A stretch of 64,000 bases of DNA, from NCBI GenBank assembly GCA_965230635.1, contig CBDDLJ010000009.1, positions 271,132-335,131 of the forward strand, in the 5' to 3' direction. Within the stretch, counting starts at the first letter, position 1; each line of letters starts with the position of its first letter. Positions 8,496-18,128 of this stretch are shown in pieces. The position numbers and the translations under genes are program-made. This stretch comes from CBDDLJ01 sp965230635 (GTDB taxonomy: Bacteria; Pseudomonadota; Gammaproteobacteria; UBA1113). Under the pieces are notes generated by a model, which was given only the letters and a program-made list of their open reading frames with translations, had not been told where the DNA came from and made no database searches.

Positions 8496-10286
8496 CTATG
8501 TTCCTCTAAGCATTTTGTGAAATGCGTGATCAGAATATTCATCTATATTGTATTCTTCTATTTGGCTAATATATTGATCACTGTGAGAAAAATAATACTC
8601 ATCACCCCATTTTCTACTGCTACTGGTGTCTTTATGGTATCTGTTGTATATGCTACCATTTTCTTTTATATAAAAGATTTCTAACCGACTATCTTCATTA
8701 CGAGATACGGCAATATTTGTAACTGAACTGGAACTAAAGGGAGCATTTTCATTACTCCAAGCTTTACTACTGTCTTTATGGTATCTATGATAGATTTGTC
8801 CATCTTTAACATAGAATACTTCTAATCGACCATCTGCATTATTTGTTGCTGCAACATGAGCGATGTTACCACTAACAAATAATTTATCATCACTCCAACC
8901 GCCGTTCTTACTTGTTTGATATCGATAGTGTATATTACCATTTTTAATATAGAATACTTCTAATCGACCATCTCCATTACGGGTTGCTGCAATATGCGAA
9001 ACTGTTCCACCAACATCAAAATCATGTTCATCACCCCAACCACTGTTTTTAATTGTTTGAAAACGATGATATAGTTTTCCATTTTTTACATAAAAAACTT
9101 CTAATCGACCATCTTCATTGCGGGTTGCCGCAATATGCGAGACTGCTCCAATAACGCCAAATTTATGTTCGTCACTCCAACCATTATTCTTGCTTGTTTG
9201 AAAACGGTGGTGTAGTTCACTATTCCTAGTATAAAAAACTTCTAATCGACCATCTTCATTACGTGCTACTGCGATGGTGTTACTTTCAGTACCAAAATGA
9301 GACTCCTCTGACCAGCCGGCATTTTTCGCAACCTGATATTTTTGGAAAACACGACCATCATCTTTGATACTAAAAATCTCTAGGCGTCCATCTTCATTTC
9401 TAGCGGCTGCTAATCGAGAGCTATTGTATTGGCTTAGTAATCTATACAAATCTGAAGCTATTTGTTCATATATGTGTCGATATAACCAATGGTTATTGTT
9501 ATCAATTTCAACATGTGTAGCTAGTAATTTAATATTTCTTCCAAACTCACATTCTTTTCTGTGGTGTGAACCATCCCATTTTTTTAAATGCTCCAAATGA
9601 ATATTGATTGCACCTGGAACCTTACTATAGCCACAGGAGTAACCTGCTTTACTATCGGAACAATATATATAATTACCTGGTGTTTCGCCAAAACAATGTT
9701 CAAATATTTTAATGGCATTATTTTGATACCAATTTTTAATGACATTTGCTCGTGGTATATCTCCACTATCCATTTTATTTGATGCGCCAAAGACAGGGTC
9801 AATTAACCCAACAAAATTAGGAGTTCTTGTAGTAACTCTTGATAATTTGCAAGCAGCCCATCCTCCATAGCTATGTCCAATCAAAGCTAAATAAGTTGGA
9901 TTTGATGATCGTTTTTCAACTTCTCGCTTTAAGTCACTGATCCAGGGAGCAGAAGTTGGAACATCATCTTCACCTTTATTCCAGCTTCTGCGAAATATAT
10001 TGTCACGCGGTACGCCTAGCGGTTCAAATTTCTCTCTCAATTTATCTCTTAATTCAACTATACCTGAAGGCGGAGAGACTCCGGCTCTACCACTAAAGCA
10101 AGCAATAACAACATTATTGAAAAATCCTGATAAGTAATTATCTAATGTTTTTGATTCTGCGCCATTAAAAAATTCTTTGGAAGCATGATTATGTTTATCT
10201 GATGGCAACATGGAGGATAAGTATCGTAAGCTAGTTCTATAATTCTGTTTTGCTAAAAAAATTGAAGATGGTCTTGTTGGCCGCAT
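8496..10286 (-). CDS. Alpha/beta-hydrolase-like domain fused to a six-blade PLL-type lectin propeller
   Basis: The start is placed at the ATG with AAGGAG 8 nt upstream, giving 596 residues. The N-terminal part (about 50-285) has an alpha/beta hydrolase nucleophile elbow, GHSYGG with Ser near 139, and a candidate aspartate in GLIDPVFG. Residues about 290-575 carry six repeats of about 47 residues with the core RNEDGRLEVFYxKNGxxYHRxQ and a GWSDE turn. The NxDGRLEVF signature is that of fucose-binding PLL/PHL-type beta-propeller lectins. No signal peptide is visible. The combination suggests a sugar-binding esterase or lipase-like effector; substrate unknown. Repeats are also conserved at DNA level, so recent internal duplication is likely. 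Confidence 0.8.
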   Translation of the reverse strand: MRPTRPSSIFLAKQNYRTSLRYLSSMLPSDKHNHASKEFFNGAESKTLDNYLSGFFNNVVIACFSGRAGVSPPSGIVELRDKLREKFEPLGVPRDNIFRRSWNKGEDDVPTSAPWISDLKREVEKRSSNPTYLALIGHSYGGWAACKLSRVTTRTPNFVGLIDPVFGASNKMDSGDIPRANVIKNWYQNNAIKIFEHCFGETPGNYIYCSDSKAGYSCGYSKVPGAINIHLEHLKKWDGSHHRKECEFGRNIKLLATHVEIDNNNHWLYRHIYEQIASDLYRLLSQYNSSRLAAARNEDGRLEIFSIKDDGRVFQKYQVAKNAGWSEESHFGTESNTIAVARNEDGRLEVFYTRNSELHHRFQTSKNNGWSDEHKFGVIGAVSHIAATRNEDGRLEVFYVKNGKLYHRFQTIKNSGWGDEHDFDVGGTVSHIAATRNGDGRLEVFYIKNGNIHYRYQTSKNGGWSDDKLFVSGNIAHVAATNNADGRLEVFYVKDGQIYHRYHKDSSKAWSNENAPFSSSSVTNIAVSRNEDSRLEIFYIKENGSIYNRYHKDTSSSRKWGDEYYFSHSDQYISQIEEYNIDEYSDHAFHKMLRGT

Positions 10287-11123
10287 AGATATCACTCCTT
10301 AAGTTTACATAAGATATAACTAAAAAAGTTAGTTGCTGATAGTCTGTACATAATCAAGCATTTTTTTCTTACATAAAAACTTCTTCTATTTGCTCGAGAA
10401 GTATCTAAATACCTGCAATTTTTACAACGTTGGCAGACTTGCGGAGTAATGTCAAGATCTTTTATCGCTTCATATAGTGCAAGATCATACCAGTTTGAAT
10501 AAATAAGGGTTTTTCATTGAAAAAACTTTTTGCTGAATTTAGGTAGAAAATATAGCGGTATCAATTTTAGAACATTCTAAGGGGGATAGAGATATTACTT
10601 CATAATAAAAACAGTACTAGGAGACCACATAAAAAATCATGCCTGATCATAATATAGCCCTTTGTCAAAAGGTAAGATGATTTATTATGAAGTAACGGTA
10701 TCTAGATTGTATCTTTCTTAGATAAGCATTTACTAATAAAAAGCACACAAATGTATAATAATATAATGTTTTTTTATCTAAACTAATTTTTTTAAGAATT
10801 CAACAGGATATAAGCTTAAAACAATATTCAAAAGAAGAAAAGCGTATTTATTTGCAATTTATCATTACAGATGTAGACATAGGGATCGCTAAAATGTTAC
10901 AGATAATCTTGCTTCATTTTATTATGAAGTAATACGACTGGAAAAGTTAATTGTCACTGATAGCCATTTTATTATATCTCATAACTACCTGAGCCATCAT
11001 GCTCTAAAGCAATACACATCTAGCAGTTTGAGAAAATGATTGGTTTGAGAGTAACGGAGTTAATTCTTCAGTATCTTCTTCGTCAATTTTAGGTAAATCT
11101 CTGACAAAGCTGGTCTCTATATT
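10287..11123. other. Intergenic region with a 17-bp inverted repeat pair
   Basis: No convincing gene in about 840 bp. The only structure I see is the repeated motif TTTTATTATGAAGTAAT, annotated separately. Confidence 0.5.
10594..10933. repeat. Perfect 17-bp inverted repeats flanking 340 bp
   Basis: ATTACTTCATAATAAAA at 10594-10610 is the exact reverse complement of the 17-mer at 10917-10933. A third, 15-nt copy in the latter orientation sits at 10681-10695. The interior is AT-rich and non-coding. It could be a decayed small transposable element or a set of protein-binding sites; the sequence does not decide. Confidence 0.5.
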
Positions 11124-12737
11124 TTACGAATGATCTGACTCGTCATAAATACTAGAAACAGTGTTTTCTCTAGGTTTTTCTGCATTAAAAAAGCCAAAGC
11201 AATTCAAGAGTCGGCTGCAACAACTTTGTGTTTGAGAGTGTTCTTGTAGTTCAATGAATTCTTCAATGTCAGTTGTTGCATCTTCCAGTTCATTAAATTT
11301 TTTATATAAATAAAAGAATACTGTACTAGCATTCAAGGCAAGCCCAATGTTAATCGCCCATGATAATCCTTCTAACTTTAAATTCAATGGAAAAGTCATT
11401 ATGCCAGCTAACGATAATCCAACAAGTCCCATACTGAATAAGCGCAGATACATAGGTACTTTTGTCAGGAGCAGGCCACGTAAAGCACCATTACTCATAT
11501 TTGCAGATGAATCTAGGATTTCTCCTAAAAAACGGATACAAAAAACAGAGCGAGCTAGCGCAATGGTTTTCTCATCATTAATATTGAAAAAAGAAATACC
11601 AATATCCGGTAACGTAACAGCACCGACAAATGCTAATGTCGATATGCCTATTCCTAAAAGATGCCCAGTTATTGCGTAACGTTTTATAGAAGTGAAATCA
11701 TGATGACTAAAAGCTGTCTTTACTAAAAGGCCTAGGGCTTTTGAACCAGATAACACAGGAAAATAAACAGTCAGTAATAACAGTTGTACAATTGCTTGAA
11801 CTGTTATGCTATCGTCGCCCAGTCGTCCTGCCATAAACGCCATACCTTGGAAAATAGCTAATTCACTGCCAGCTTGTATGGCTATTGGCCAACCTAATGA
11901 AAAAAGACGATACGCATAATGTGCCTCATCCCATTGAAAATCAAATAATCGATAGGGTTTAAATGTTTTATTAAAGTACAAGAAAACATGAGACAATATG
12001 GCGGTTATAGCCATTCCTATGGTTGTACCATAACCCAAGCCTTTCATAGGACCTAATGCTGGAAATGGGCCTTTGCCAAAAATGAGAGCATAACCAAAGC
12101 CAGAAGATAACAGCGTGTAACTCGCTGCTGAAGCAATAACTAGCGCTTTTTTACTAATGCCCATAGCAAGTTGCTGTACGCAGATATTGGTAAAAAGAAA
12201 AGGTACGGCAGGCGCCAAGGCTCTAAAATATTCCTGAGTAATGCCTGATAATGTTTCATTTTGTTGAAAAATTGATGTAAGAATAGGATCGGTAAACGTC
12301 ATAATAAGCACAACAGGAAAACTAAATCCCAATCCTGCAATAATACTGCGTTGATAAATGATGCCTATGTCAGATAGGTTGTTTTTGGCAAGAGCATCCG
12401 CCATTAAAATGCTTGTTGCGAATAATCCGCCAATGCCGGTTCCAATCAGTAAAGTTTGTGTTGGGTTAATTAATCCTAAAGCGGGTAATGTTTTTGTATT
12501 ATATAAGGCGTCATACTCGGAAAACATTTTTGCATTGGCTAACCGTCCCGCTGTTGAAATAAATCGTGAAATGGCGTAAGAGCCGCCTAGTGTAATAATT
12601 TGCCAGCTTGCTTGAGAATAATCGATAGGAACATGGGTGATTTCTAGTTCTTCTTGCTCCTCAATATCCTGTTCAGCTATATTAATCAAATTTCTTTCTT
12701 CCAGGGCGCGAGATGTTCTATGGTCGGAGCGAAGCAT
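11124..12737 (-). CDS. MATE-family multidrug/organic cation exporter, long form
   Basis: A 537-residue polytopic membrane protein with about twelve hydrophobic helices in two homologous halves, the MATE (NorM-like) layout: Na+ or H+ driven efflux of organic compounds. It has an acidic cytosolic N-terminal extension of about 45 residues (EQDIEEQEELEI) and a cysteine-containing C-terminal tail, so it is longer than the usual 450-460. An AAAGGA ribosome site precedes the ATG. It stands alone between long intergenic gaps. The substrate cannot be told from sequence. Confidence 0.85.
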   Translation of the reverse strand: MLRSDHRTSRALEERNLINIAEQDIEEQEELEITHVPIDYSQASWQIITLGGSYAISRFISTAGRLANAKMFSEYDALYNTKTLPALGLINPTQTLLIGTGIGGLFATSILMADALAKNNLSDIGIIYQRSIIAGLGFSFPVVLIMTFTDPILTSIFQQNETLSGITQEYFRALAPAVPFLFTNICVQQLAMGISKKALVIASAASYTLLSSGFGYALIFGKGPFPALGPMKGLGYGTTIGMAITAILSHVFLYFNKTFKPYRLFDFQWDEAHYAYRLFSLGWPIAIQAGSELAIFQGMAFMAGRLGDDSITVQAIVQLLLLTVYFPVLSGSKALGLLVKTAFSHHDFTSIKRYAITGHLLGIGISTLAFVGAVTLPDIGISFFNINDEKTIALARSVFCIRFLGEILDSSANMSNGALRGLLLTKVPMYLRLFSMGLVGLSLAGIMTFPLNLKLEGLSWAINIGLALNASTVFFYLYKKFNELEDATTDIEEFIELQEHSQTQSCCSRLLNCFGFFNAEKPRENTVSSIYDESDHS

Positions 12738-12964
12738 ACATTATCCTTTAAAAAAATTGCTGTATTAAAGCGGTTTAATAGTTTTTACACATTGCATTTT
12801 AAGCATCTATTGTATAGTAATTCAATATTCTTCTTCTACCACTAATTCAAAGAAACTATCTTTGCTGGCGCTGCTGTTTATTTATTTTACATTTTACGCT
12901 GTTTTCAATAATCGGTGTCTAACATGACAATAAAAACCGTACAACATCAAGATAATAAGTTATT

Positions 12965-13127
12965 TATAGCGGCTCCCTATATTGTTGACTTATTCTAAGC
13001 GAGTATAGTGTCTGCTTGCGAGGTTTCAAAAGCGACGTTTACTATTGTAAATAAGGTTTTGAATAACGAAGTAAGCAGGCTCTAGATGAAGTCTTAGAAT
13101 AGGTCAACAATATAGGGAACCGCTATA
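12965..13127. mobile_element. MITE-like palindromic element, copy 2 (163 bp)
   Basis: Same element and orientation as the copy at 4881-5044, with a few substitutions. The inverted ends read TATAGCGGCTCCCTATATTG on the left and the complement of TATAGCGGTTCCCTATATTG on the right. The substitution of GTTT to GGCT/GGTT occurs in both ends, so end pairing is largely kept. Confidence 0.8.
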
Positions 13128-13830
13128 AGAGTAAAAAATACCAGTTGTTTATGTAATAGTTATACTAAACGATCGACTACGATGCCAGATGACTGGAATG
13201 ACATAGATACATTTTTATTAAAAGAAACTTTATAAGCAGAAGAAGTAACAGTTGATCAACCTTCTGCTCAAGATAGATGGCAGTCATGTATTCACTAACT
13301 TGCAATAAGAAATTTTGATGAATAATTGAAAGTGGAAGGCAAGAGCAGCATATGCATTATCGAAAAAATGTTGTCGGCGGATATTGTTAACAAAGCATCA
13401 TGCATACAAAACTGGAAAAAGAAGCATGGTGGGTTGTGACAATACTGTCTGTGTCACCATCAATAGCATGTGTCATTATGATGCATTATTGCAAACAATA
13501 ATCGCTGGTTAGACAGTTTAAATAATAAATAATTTTTTCAACCAGACTGTCTTAAATTTTTTTATTATCATTTTTGTTGTCTTTTAAAAAATATTAATTA
13601 TGAACAAGATAGTTTTTTTGTTGATATAAAAAAGAATAACCTGTCATGGGGTGCTGTCCTCGCTGACACGGACAAAATTATTTTTTATAAAAAAATAATT
13701 CTTGCAATTTTAAAAAAGTCCTGCTAAAACTTGTTCGTGTCAATTCATTTTGTGTGAAGCAATAGGCAAAAGACAGAGGTTAAAAAGCATCAACTTTGAA
13801 TTGCGACGTGTTTGTAAACATTAATCTTGA

Positions 13831-13858
13831 TGACAACAAAGCACGGCCTTTGTTGTCA
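13831..13858. other. Perfect 11-bp stem hairpin upstream of the effector-like operon
   Basis: TGACAACAAAG and CTTTGTTGTCA pair perfectly around a 6-nt loop. No T-run follows, so it is not a standard intrinsic terminator. It lies about 195 bp before the start codon at 14053 and could be an operator palindrome or part of a 5' leader. Confidence 0.5.
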
Positions 13859-14052
13859 GATTAGCAGTTCAAGAAGTACAGATGTGAAAAAAACTATTTA
13901 ATAGAATTAAAAAAAAGCCTGTTATCACAGTAGTATTAACAGATCTGTTGGGCCGTTTTTTAGTTAGAGTCAATCTGTCTGCTATCCTAATGCAATAGTA
14001 GCGGAGATGACAAGAGAGACATGTGATTATTTACCATTGAGGAGAGAAATCG

Positions 14053-16521
14053 ATGAATTCGGTATTTCATTATCAACCGTTTCAGGTAGAGAAGACACCT
14101 GCTTCGGATGTTAAATTTTTATATTTTTTACGTTCAAAAAAACAGCAGGCTTTTCAAAAGCACGTTGATGCACTCAATACATTACTGCGTGTCAACTCTG
14201 CTGATAAAGCGATAGCATGTGGTAGTTCAATGTGGTATCGACAAGTTGCAAATAAAATCCAAGATCTCACCTTGTGGCAACGCATTGAGGCAAGTGCGGT
14301 TGAGGGAAGCCCTAATAGTTTGCGGATCAAATCATATCGAGAAAAGATTCAGGGGCAGGGTGCTATGATGGGTCTGCCAACGTCAACTGTTTTAACAATA
14401 GCAACAGAACAGTTGCAAGAAATGCAAAAAGCGATCGATAAAGCCAACAAACAATTACGTCGTTACAATGGTTTTTGGCGATATATTTTTTATCCTATTC
14501 ATAACGATATCAACATGCACTATAAACAGTATCTTCAACGTTTAGGCGATCAAGTGGCACAGTTAAAGCGCCAAGCCATCAACACTTTATTCATTCGATT
14601 AGAAGCAGCGCTTGAGAAAAATGATTTGCTATTTGATGATGTTGTTGTGGATGCGTGTTATGCCATTAAAACCTATGATGATAAATGGACATTTAATATG
14701 GGGAAAAGCATAGTATTGCCCGTACGGCCACGCCGTGGGTTAGGTTTGCATCGTATCATTACCAGTTTATCACTGATTGGTCGCCTAGGCGATAAGCAGG
14801 ATCAGAAACGTCTGCGCAATGTATTGACATTGCAACGTGACACAAAAGTACCATTACATGTTGTTTTTTATAAAAACCGTGCATCGGTTTATCCAGAATC
14901 TCGGCATCACTTAGCAATTGGTTGGTACCGTTGGGTAGCACCTCGTAGTTTTGCTGTGTTGAATAAAGGATTGCCACTATCAATGGTATTACGTTGCCAT
15001 CAAGTTGCACGGATCCGTAAACAGTTAGCACAAGCAGATAATACCTTAGATTTATTTCCACATCCACGTGACGTGGAGACAGGGTATGGGGCAACGCCTT
15101 TCTTGCGTTTACAAGCAGCTGAAATGTGTATTAAGGCCCATATGAAAACGCTCAATGCCAATATACTAACGGGTATTGCTAAATGGATAGATAATTTTTT
15201 TAGATTAGGCACAAATCAAAAATTGCAATCTGAAGTTAAATTATTTGAGAAAGAATTAATAGAGCTACAGAAAGTCAAATTGCAGTGTTTTCAGCGCTAT
15301 GTTAACTATATGAGTGAGGCATCAACACCACTATCAGCTGATACAATCGTTAACGCACGTCAATGTGCTAAAGCTGTCAAGCAATCACTAAAGATACATC
15401 GTCTTTATTCGGGTGCTGTTAAATTAGCGTATACCGCTGCTGACAATAAGTTAGAAATTATTTTGGCAAAAAACAATACTGCAAAATTACATCAATCATT
15501 GGCAACACTTACGGCTAGCCCGCGTCGAAAAAAACAGCCGTTGCATAAACGCAAGCATAACCATCCTACATGGTTGGCGCTTGCAGCAGGTCTGCCACTG
15601 CCGTCAATGGAGCAGTCGCATGGTCAGGTGATGACAGCAATAGATCAAAGCCAAGGACTGAAGGTTTGCCAGAAAAGCATACAACTAACAGATACAATAG
15701 AGAAGAAAAAATATCCTAAGTCGTTTGATAGCAATAAATCGACACAGCTTTCTATCAAAACAAGTGCTTGTCAAGTGGATAGACCGACAGCCTCACTGGA
15801 AAAGCTAGTCAGAAAGGAATCTTGTTCACCTTTTAGCAAAGCAGGGAAAACTTTGGATAGCTTGGCAGCCACATCACTACCAGTTAGGGCCTCAGCGTCT
15901 CATATTCATCTATCAGCCAATAACGTTTCTACAGTGACAGATGCAATACAGGCTAATAAGAAAACACGTTCAGTGCAATACAGTCAGGCGGATGAGAATA
16001 TTTTTTGGGTGTTAGCTGAATTAGCCCAAGGACGTGTGCCGGATAAACAACGTGTAAATAATGCGTTTCACTTATTGTGTTTTTACCGAGATTATCATCC
16101 GGACTTGTATACACAGTATCAACCCGCAATGAAAGCATTTTTAATATGTGCTCGACACATGATTAACCGGTTAGTAAAAAAAGAGTTAACGCTGTTATGG
16201 GTTAATGGCAAGCCTCATTTAGCTCGCTATCAAGCGATTCGCGCAATGCTAATCGGTTTGCGAGCATTCGGAAGCTTGGATGATCAACATGTTATTAAAA
16301 AAATAAGTGAGTTAGCACGCCATCACCGGCATGTTGGATTGTTTAGTCAGATGGCTTGCCGTGATTCGGTGGCAATGCTCGAGAGTCTTATCACACATTG
16401 TACTGTACCATCACAAGATAACATATCGCGATCAGCGTCGTTAACAATGCGCTGTCAACAGGCATCATTGCAAGCGAATAGTGAGCTGTCTTTAACACTT
16501 ACACCTTTATGTGTCGCATAA
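14053..16521 (+). CDS. Large basic protein of unknown function, first gene of a two-gene operon
   Basis: An 822-residue protein I do not recognise. It has a strong GAGGAG ribosome site 10 nt before the ATG. The sequence is soluble-looking, rich in Lys, Arg and His, and largely helical. A possible coiled coil lies at about 110-135 (TEQLQEMQKAIDKANKQLRR). A bipartite, nuclear-localisation-like basic cluster lies near residue 495 (SPRRKKQPLHKRKHN). A Ser/Thr-rich stretch (about 520-640) precedes a compact C-terminal region. No signal peptide or membrane helix. The second gene starts 26 nt after its stop. A host-directed effector is plausible but unproven. Confidence 0.75.
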   Translation: MNSVFHYQPFQVEKTPASDVKFLYFLRSKKQQAFQKHVDALNTLLRVNSADKAIACGSSMWYRQVANKIQDLTLWQRIEASAVEGSPNSLRIKSYREKIQGQGAMMGLPTSTVLTIATEQLQEMQKAIDKANKQLRRYNGFWRYIFYPIHNDINMHYKQYLQRLGDQVAQLKRQAINTLFIRLEAALEKNDLLFDDVVVDACYAIKTYDDKWTFNMGKSIVLPVRPRRGLGLHRIITSLSLIGRLGDKQDQKRLRNVLTLQRDTKVPLHVVFYKNRASVYPESRHHLAIGWYRWVAPRSFAVLNKGLPLSMVLRCHQVARIRKQLAQADNTLDLFPHPRDVETGYGATPFLRLQAAEMCIKAHMKTLNANILTGIAKWIDNFFRLGTNQKLQSEVKLFEKELIELQKVKLQCFQRYVNYMSEASTPLSADTIVNARQCAKAVKQSLKIHRLYSGAVKLAYTAADNKLEIILAKNNTAKLHQSLATLTASPRRKKQPLHKRKHNHPTWLALAAGLPLPSMEQSHGQVMTAIDQSQGLKVCQKSIQLTDTIEKKKYPKSFDSNKSTQLSIKTSACQVDRPTASLEKLVRKESCSPFSKAGKTLDSLAATSLPVRASASHIHLSANNVSTVTDAIQANKKTRSVQYSQADENIFWVLAELAQGRVPDKQRVNNAFHLLCFYRDYHPDLYTQYQPAMKAFLICARHMINRLVKKELTLLWVNGKPHLARYQAIRAMLIGLRAFGSLDDQHVIKKISELARHHRHVGLFSQMACRDSVAMLESLITHCTVPSQDNISRSASLTMRCQQASLQANSELSLTLTPLCVA

Positions 16522-16547
16522 TTAATAAAAGCAGAGGAGAAAAATAC

Positions 16548-17669
16548 ATGACAAGAACAACGACAACACCACACGAGCTAGTAACGGCACAAACGCCACC
16601 ACCTATTTTAGGACAGTTTAAAAATGCTTTAACGCATAATTTGGACGTGTTCAATGACTGGTATAATCAGCGGTATCGAAATAAACGCATGGGATCATCT
16701 CTTTCGCCTGATGCATTAGTGGATCAACATGTCCACGCCATTCACGGCATTATTCATGATTCTAACAATACAGCACTCGATATTCATCAACAGCTCAGTC
16801 TTTATTTAAAAGCAATGACGCCTTGGCGCATTAGTGTGATGTTTCACCCCATGAGAGTGCGATCGTTGCGTAAACTGGCAGATAGCCTCCAGCAAGTGTT
16901 AAGGGTCAATTATTACAGCGCGGAGAATGTACGTCAGCTAACCATGGCGTACCGTCGAAATCGTGCCGCGTTTGAATTTCAAGTAGAATTACCCACAAAC
17001 GATGATTGCACAGAAGAGGCAATCCAACTAAAAGGGATGGTGAAGCAGTTACACAGTTTGCAACAAGATAATGTCAATACGCGCAGTGAAAATGCCAAAT
17101 TATTGAAGATGGTAAAACGTCTGCAGGAAGATTTGCACGTGCTAAAAAGTGGATCATCTATCAATCCAGGATTCAGTACAGACACGGACAGTAACTGTTC
17201 AAGTGAGGTAAGCCAAGATAGTCCATTAGATCGCACAGATCAAGACTTTTTATCAGTAGAATATGAATTACCTGTTCCCTCCATTAAGCCAAACGATCCA
17301 CAACAAAAAACCGATAATACAACCGACGTCAAGCAGTTGACTTCACACACAACGGCTATTATCTCCTCACTTACACAGAACCCTGTTACTGCCAAGTACA
17401 ACGTGGAGGAGAAGTTAACAACAGAACCTTCTCAAACAAGCGCTGTGGAATCTCGTGTGAAACATCAGCTATCGACATCTTCGTCGACAATACGTCAGTT
17501 GCTTGGTACGCAAAAGGTATCGTCACAAGATGTTGCTACATCCATGGTGTCACAGCTATCACTGGGGTTAAACAATAAACTGGATGAGGCTCAGAAGTTG
17601 GCTAAGCAATCCCAAGAGGTAGTAAAAGTAGTAGCCAATGCATCCCGTTATGTTAAAGTGCAATCGTAG
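16548..17669 (+). CDS. Coiled-coil protein of unknown function, second gene of the operon
   Basis: The start is the ATG preceded by AGAGGAG, giving 373 residues; an in-frame ATG at 16509 overlaps the previous gene and has no ribosome site. The N-terminal part (1-145) is helical. A heptad-like region follows at about 150-200 (AIQLKGMVKQLHSLQQDNVN, then NAKLLKMVKRLQEDL). The tail is long, Ser/Thr/Gln-rich and probably disordered. No known family recognised. Context suggests it acts with the 822-residue protein upstream. Confidence 0.75.
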   Translation: MTRTTTTPHELVTAQTPPPILGQFKNALTHNLDVFNDWYNQRYRNKRMGSSLSPDALVDQHVHAIHGIIHDSNNTALDIHQQLSLYLKAMTPWRISVMFHPMRVRSLRKLADSLQQVLRVNYYSAENVRQLTMAYRRNRAAFEFQVELPTNDDCTEEAIQLKGMVKQLHSLQQDNVNTRSENAKLLKMVKRLQEDLHVLKSGSSINPGFSTDTDSNCSSEVSQDSPLDRTDQDFLSVEYELPVPSIKPNDPQQKTDNTTDVKQLTSHTTAIISSLTQNPVTAKYNVEEKLTTEPSQTSAVESRVKHQLSTSSSTIRQLLGTQKVSSQDVATSMVSQLSLGLNNKLDEAQKLAKQSQEVVKVVANASRYVKVQS

Positions 17670-18128
17670 CTGCCCCCAGTTTATATAAATCGTATTGGAT
17701 AAAAAAATGTAATATTTTTGGTGCGATATGTTGTCTCTTTCTCTCGATGACCGATCGCAAGCTAAATTTTGCGAAATAAATCTATTCATCATTGAGAGAA
17801 ATGGCATAAAATGTTTTCGCTATCGTCAATAAGCCTGTCAACAACAATGAAAATTCTATAGTTAAAGTAAAATTAGAGGAATAGGGAGCGAGTAGTCACG
17901 AAAAAAATTGATGAAATACGATTTAACAATTAGTATTGGCATACAAGATTGATGACCAATTCTGTCATTGGCGTAACATGGCTGTAAAAACTTATAGCTA
18001 TTTTTTCTTAAGGACATGCAACTTGTAAAGGAAAGCATCATGTTAAGTGTTGTTAAAATTAATACAGAAAGTTAATATGATAGGCAACATCAGGTTAAAA
18101 GAAAGAAAACGCTAGAGTGATTTTTTAA
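17670..18128. other. Intergenic region, no gene seen
   Basis: About 460 bp of AT-rich sequence after the two-gene operon and before the MFS pseudogene. I see no ORF, RNA gene or convincing terminator. Confidence 0.5.

Larger units (their letters stand above)
12738..14052. other. Long intergenic region with MITE copy 2, a hairpin and possible ORF debris
   Basis: Besides the MITE (12965-13127) and the hairpin at 13831-13858, the stretch 13180-13285 translates on the plus strand as MPDDWNDIDTFLLKETL, a stop, then AEEVTVDQPSAQDRWQ. This may be debris of a lost gene, but nothing recognisable. A perfect palindrome AACAGATCTGTT lies at 13938-13949, upstream of the effector-like operon. Confidence 0.45.

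Noticed and set aside
8700..9420. Regular repeats about 140 bp apart resembling an array
   Set aside because: They are in-frame coding repeats of the six-blade propeller, not CRISPR: no short palindromic repeat with unique spacers and no cas genes.
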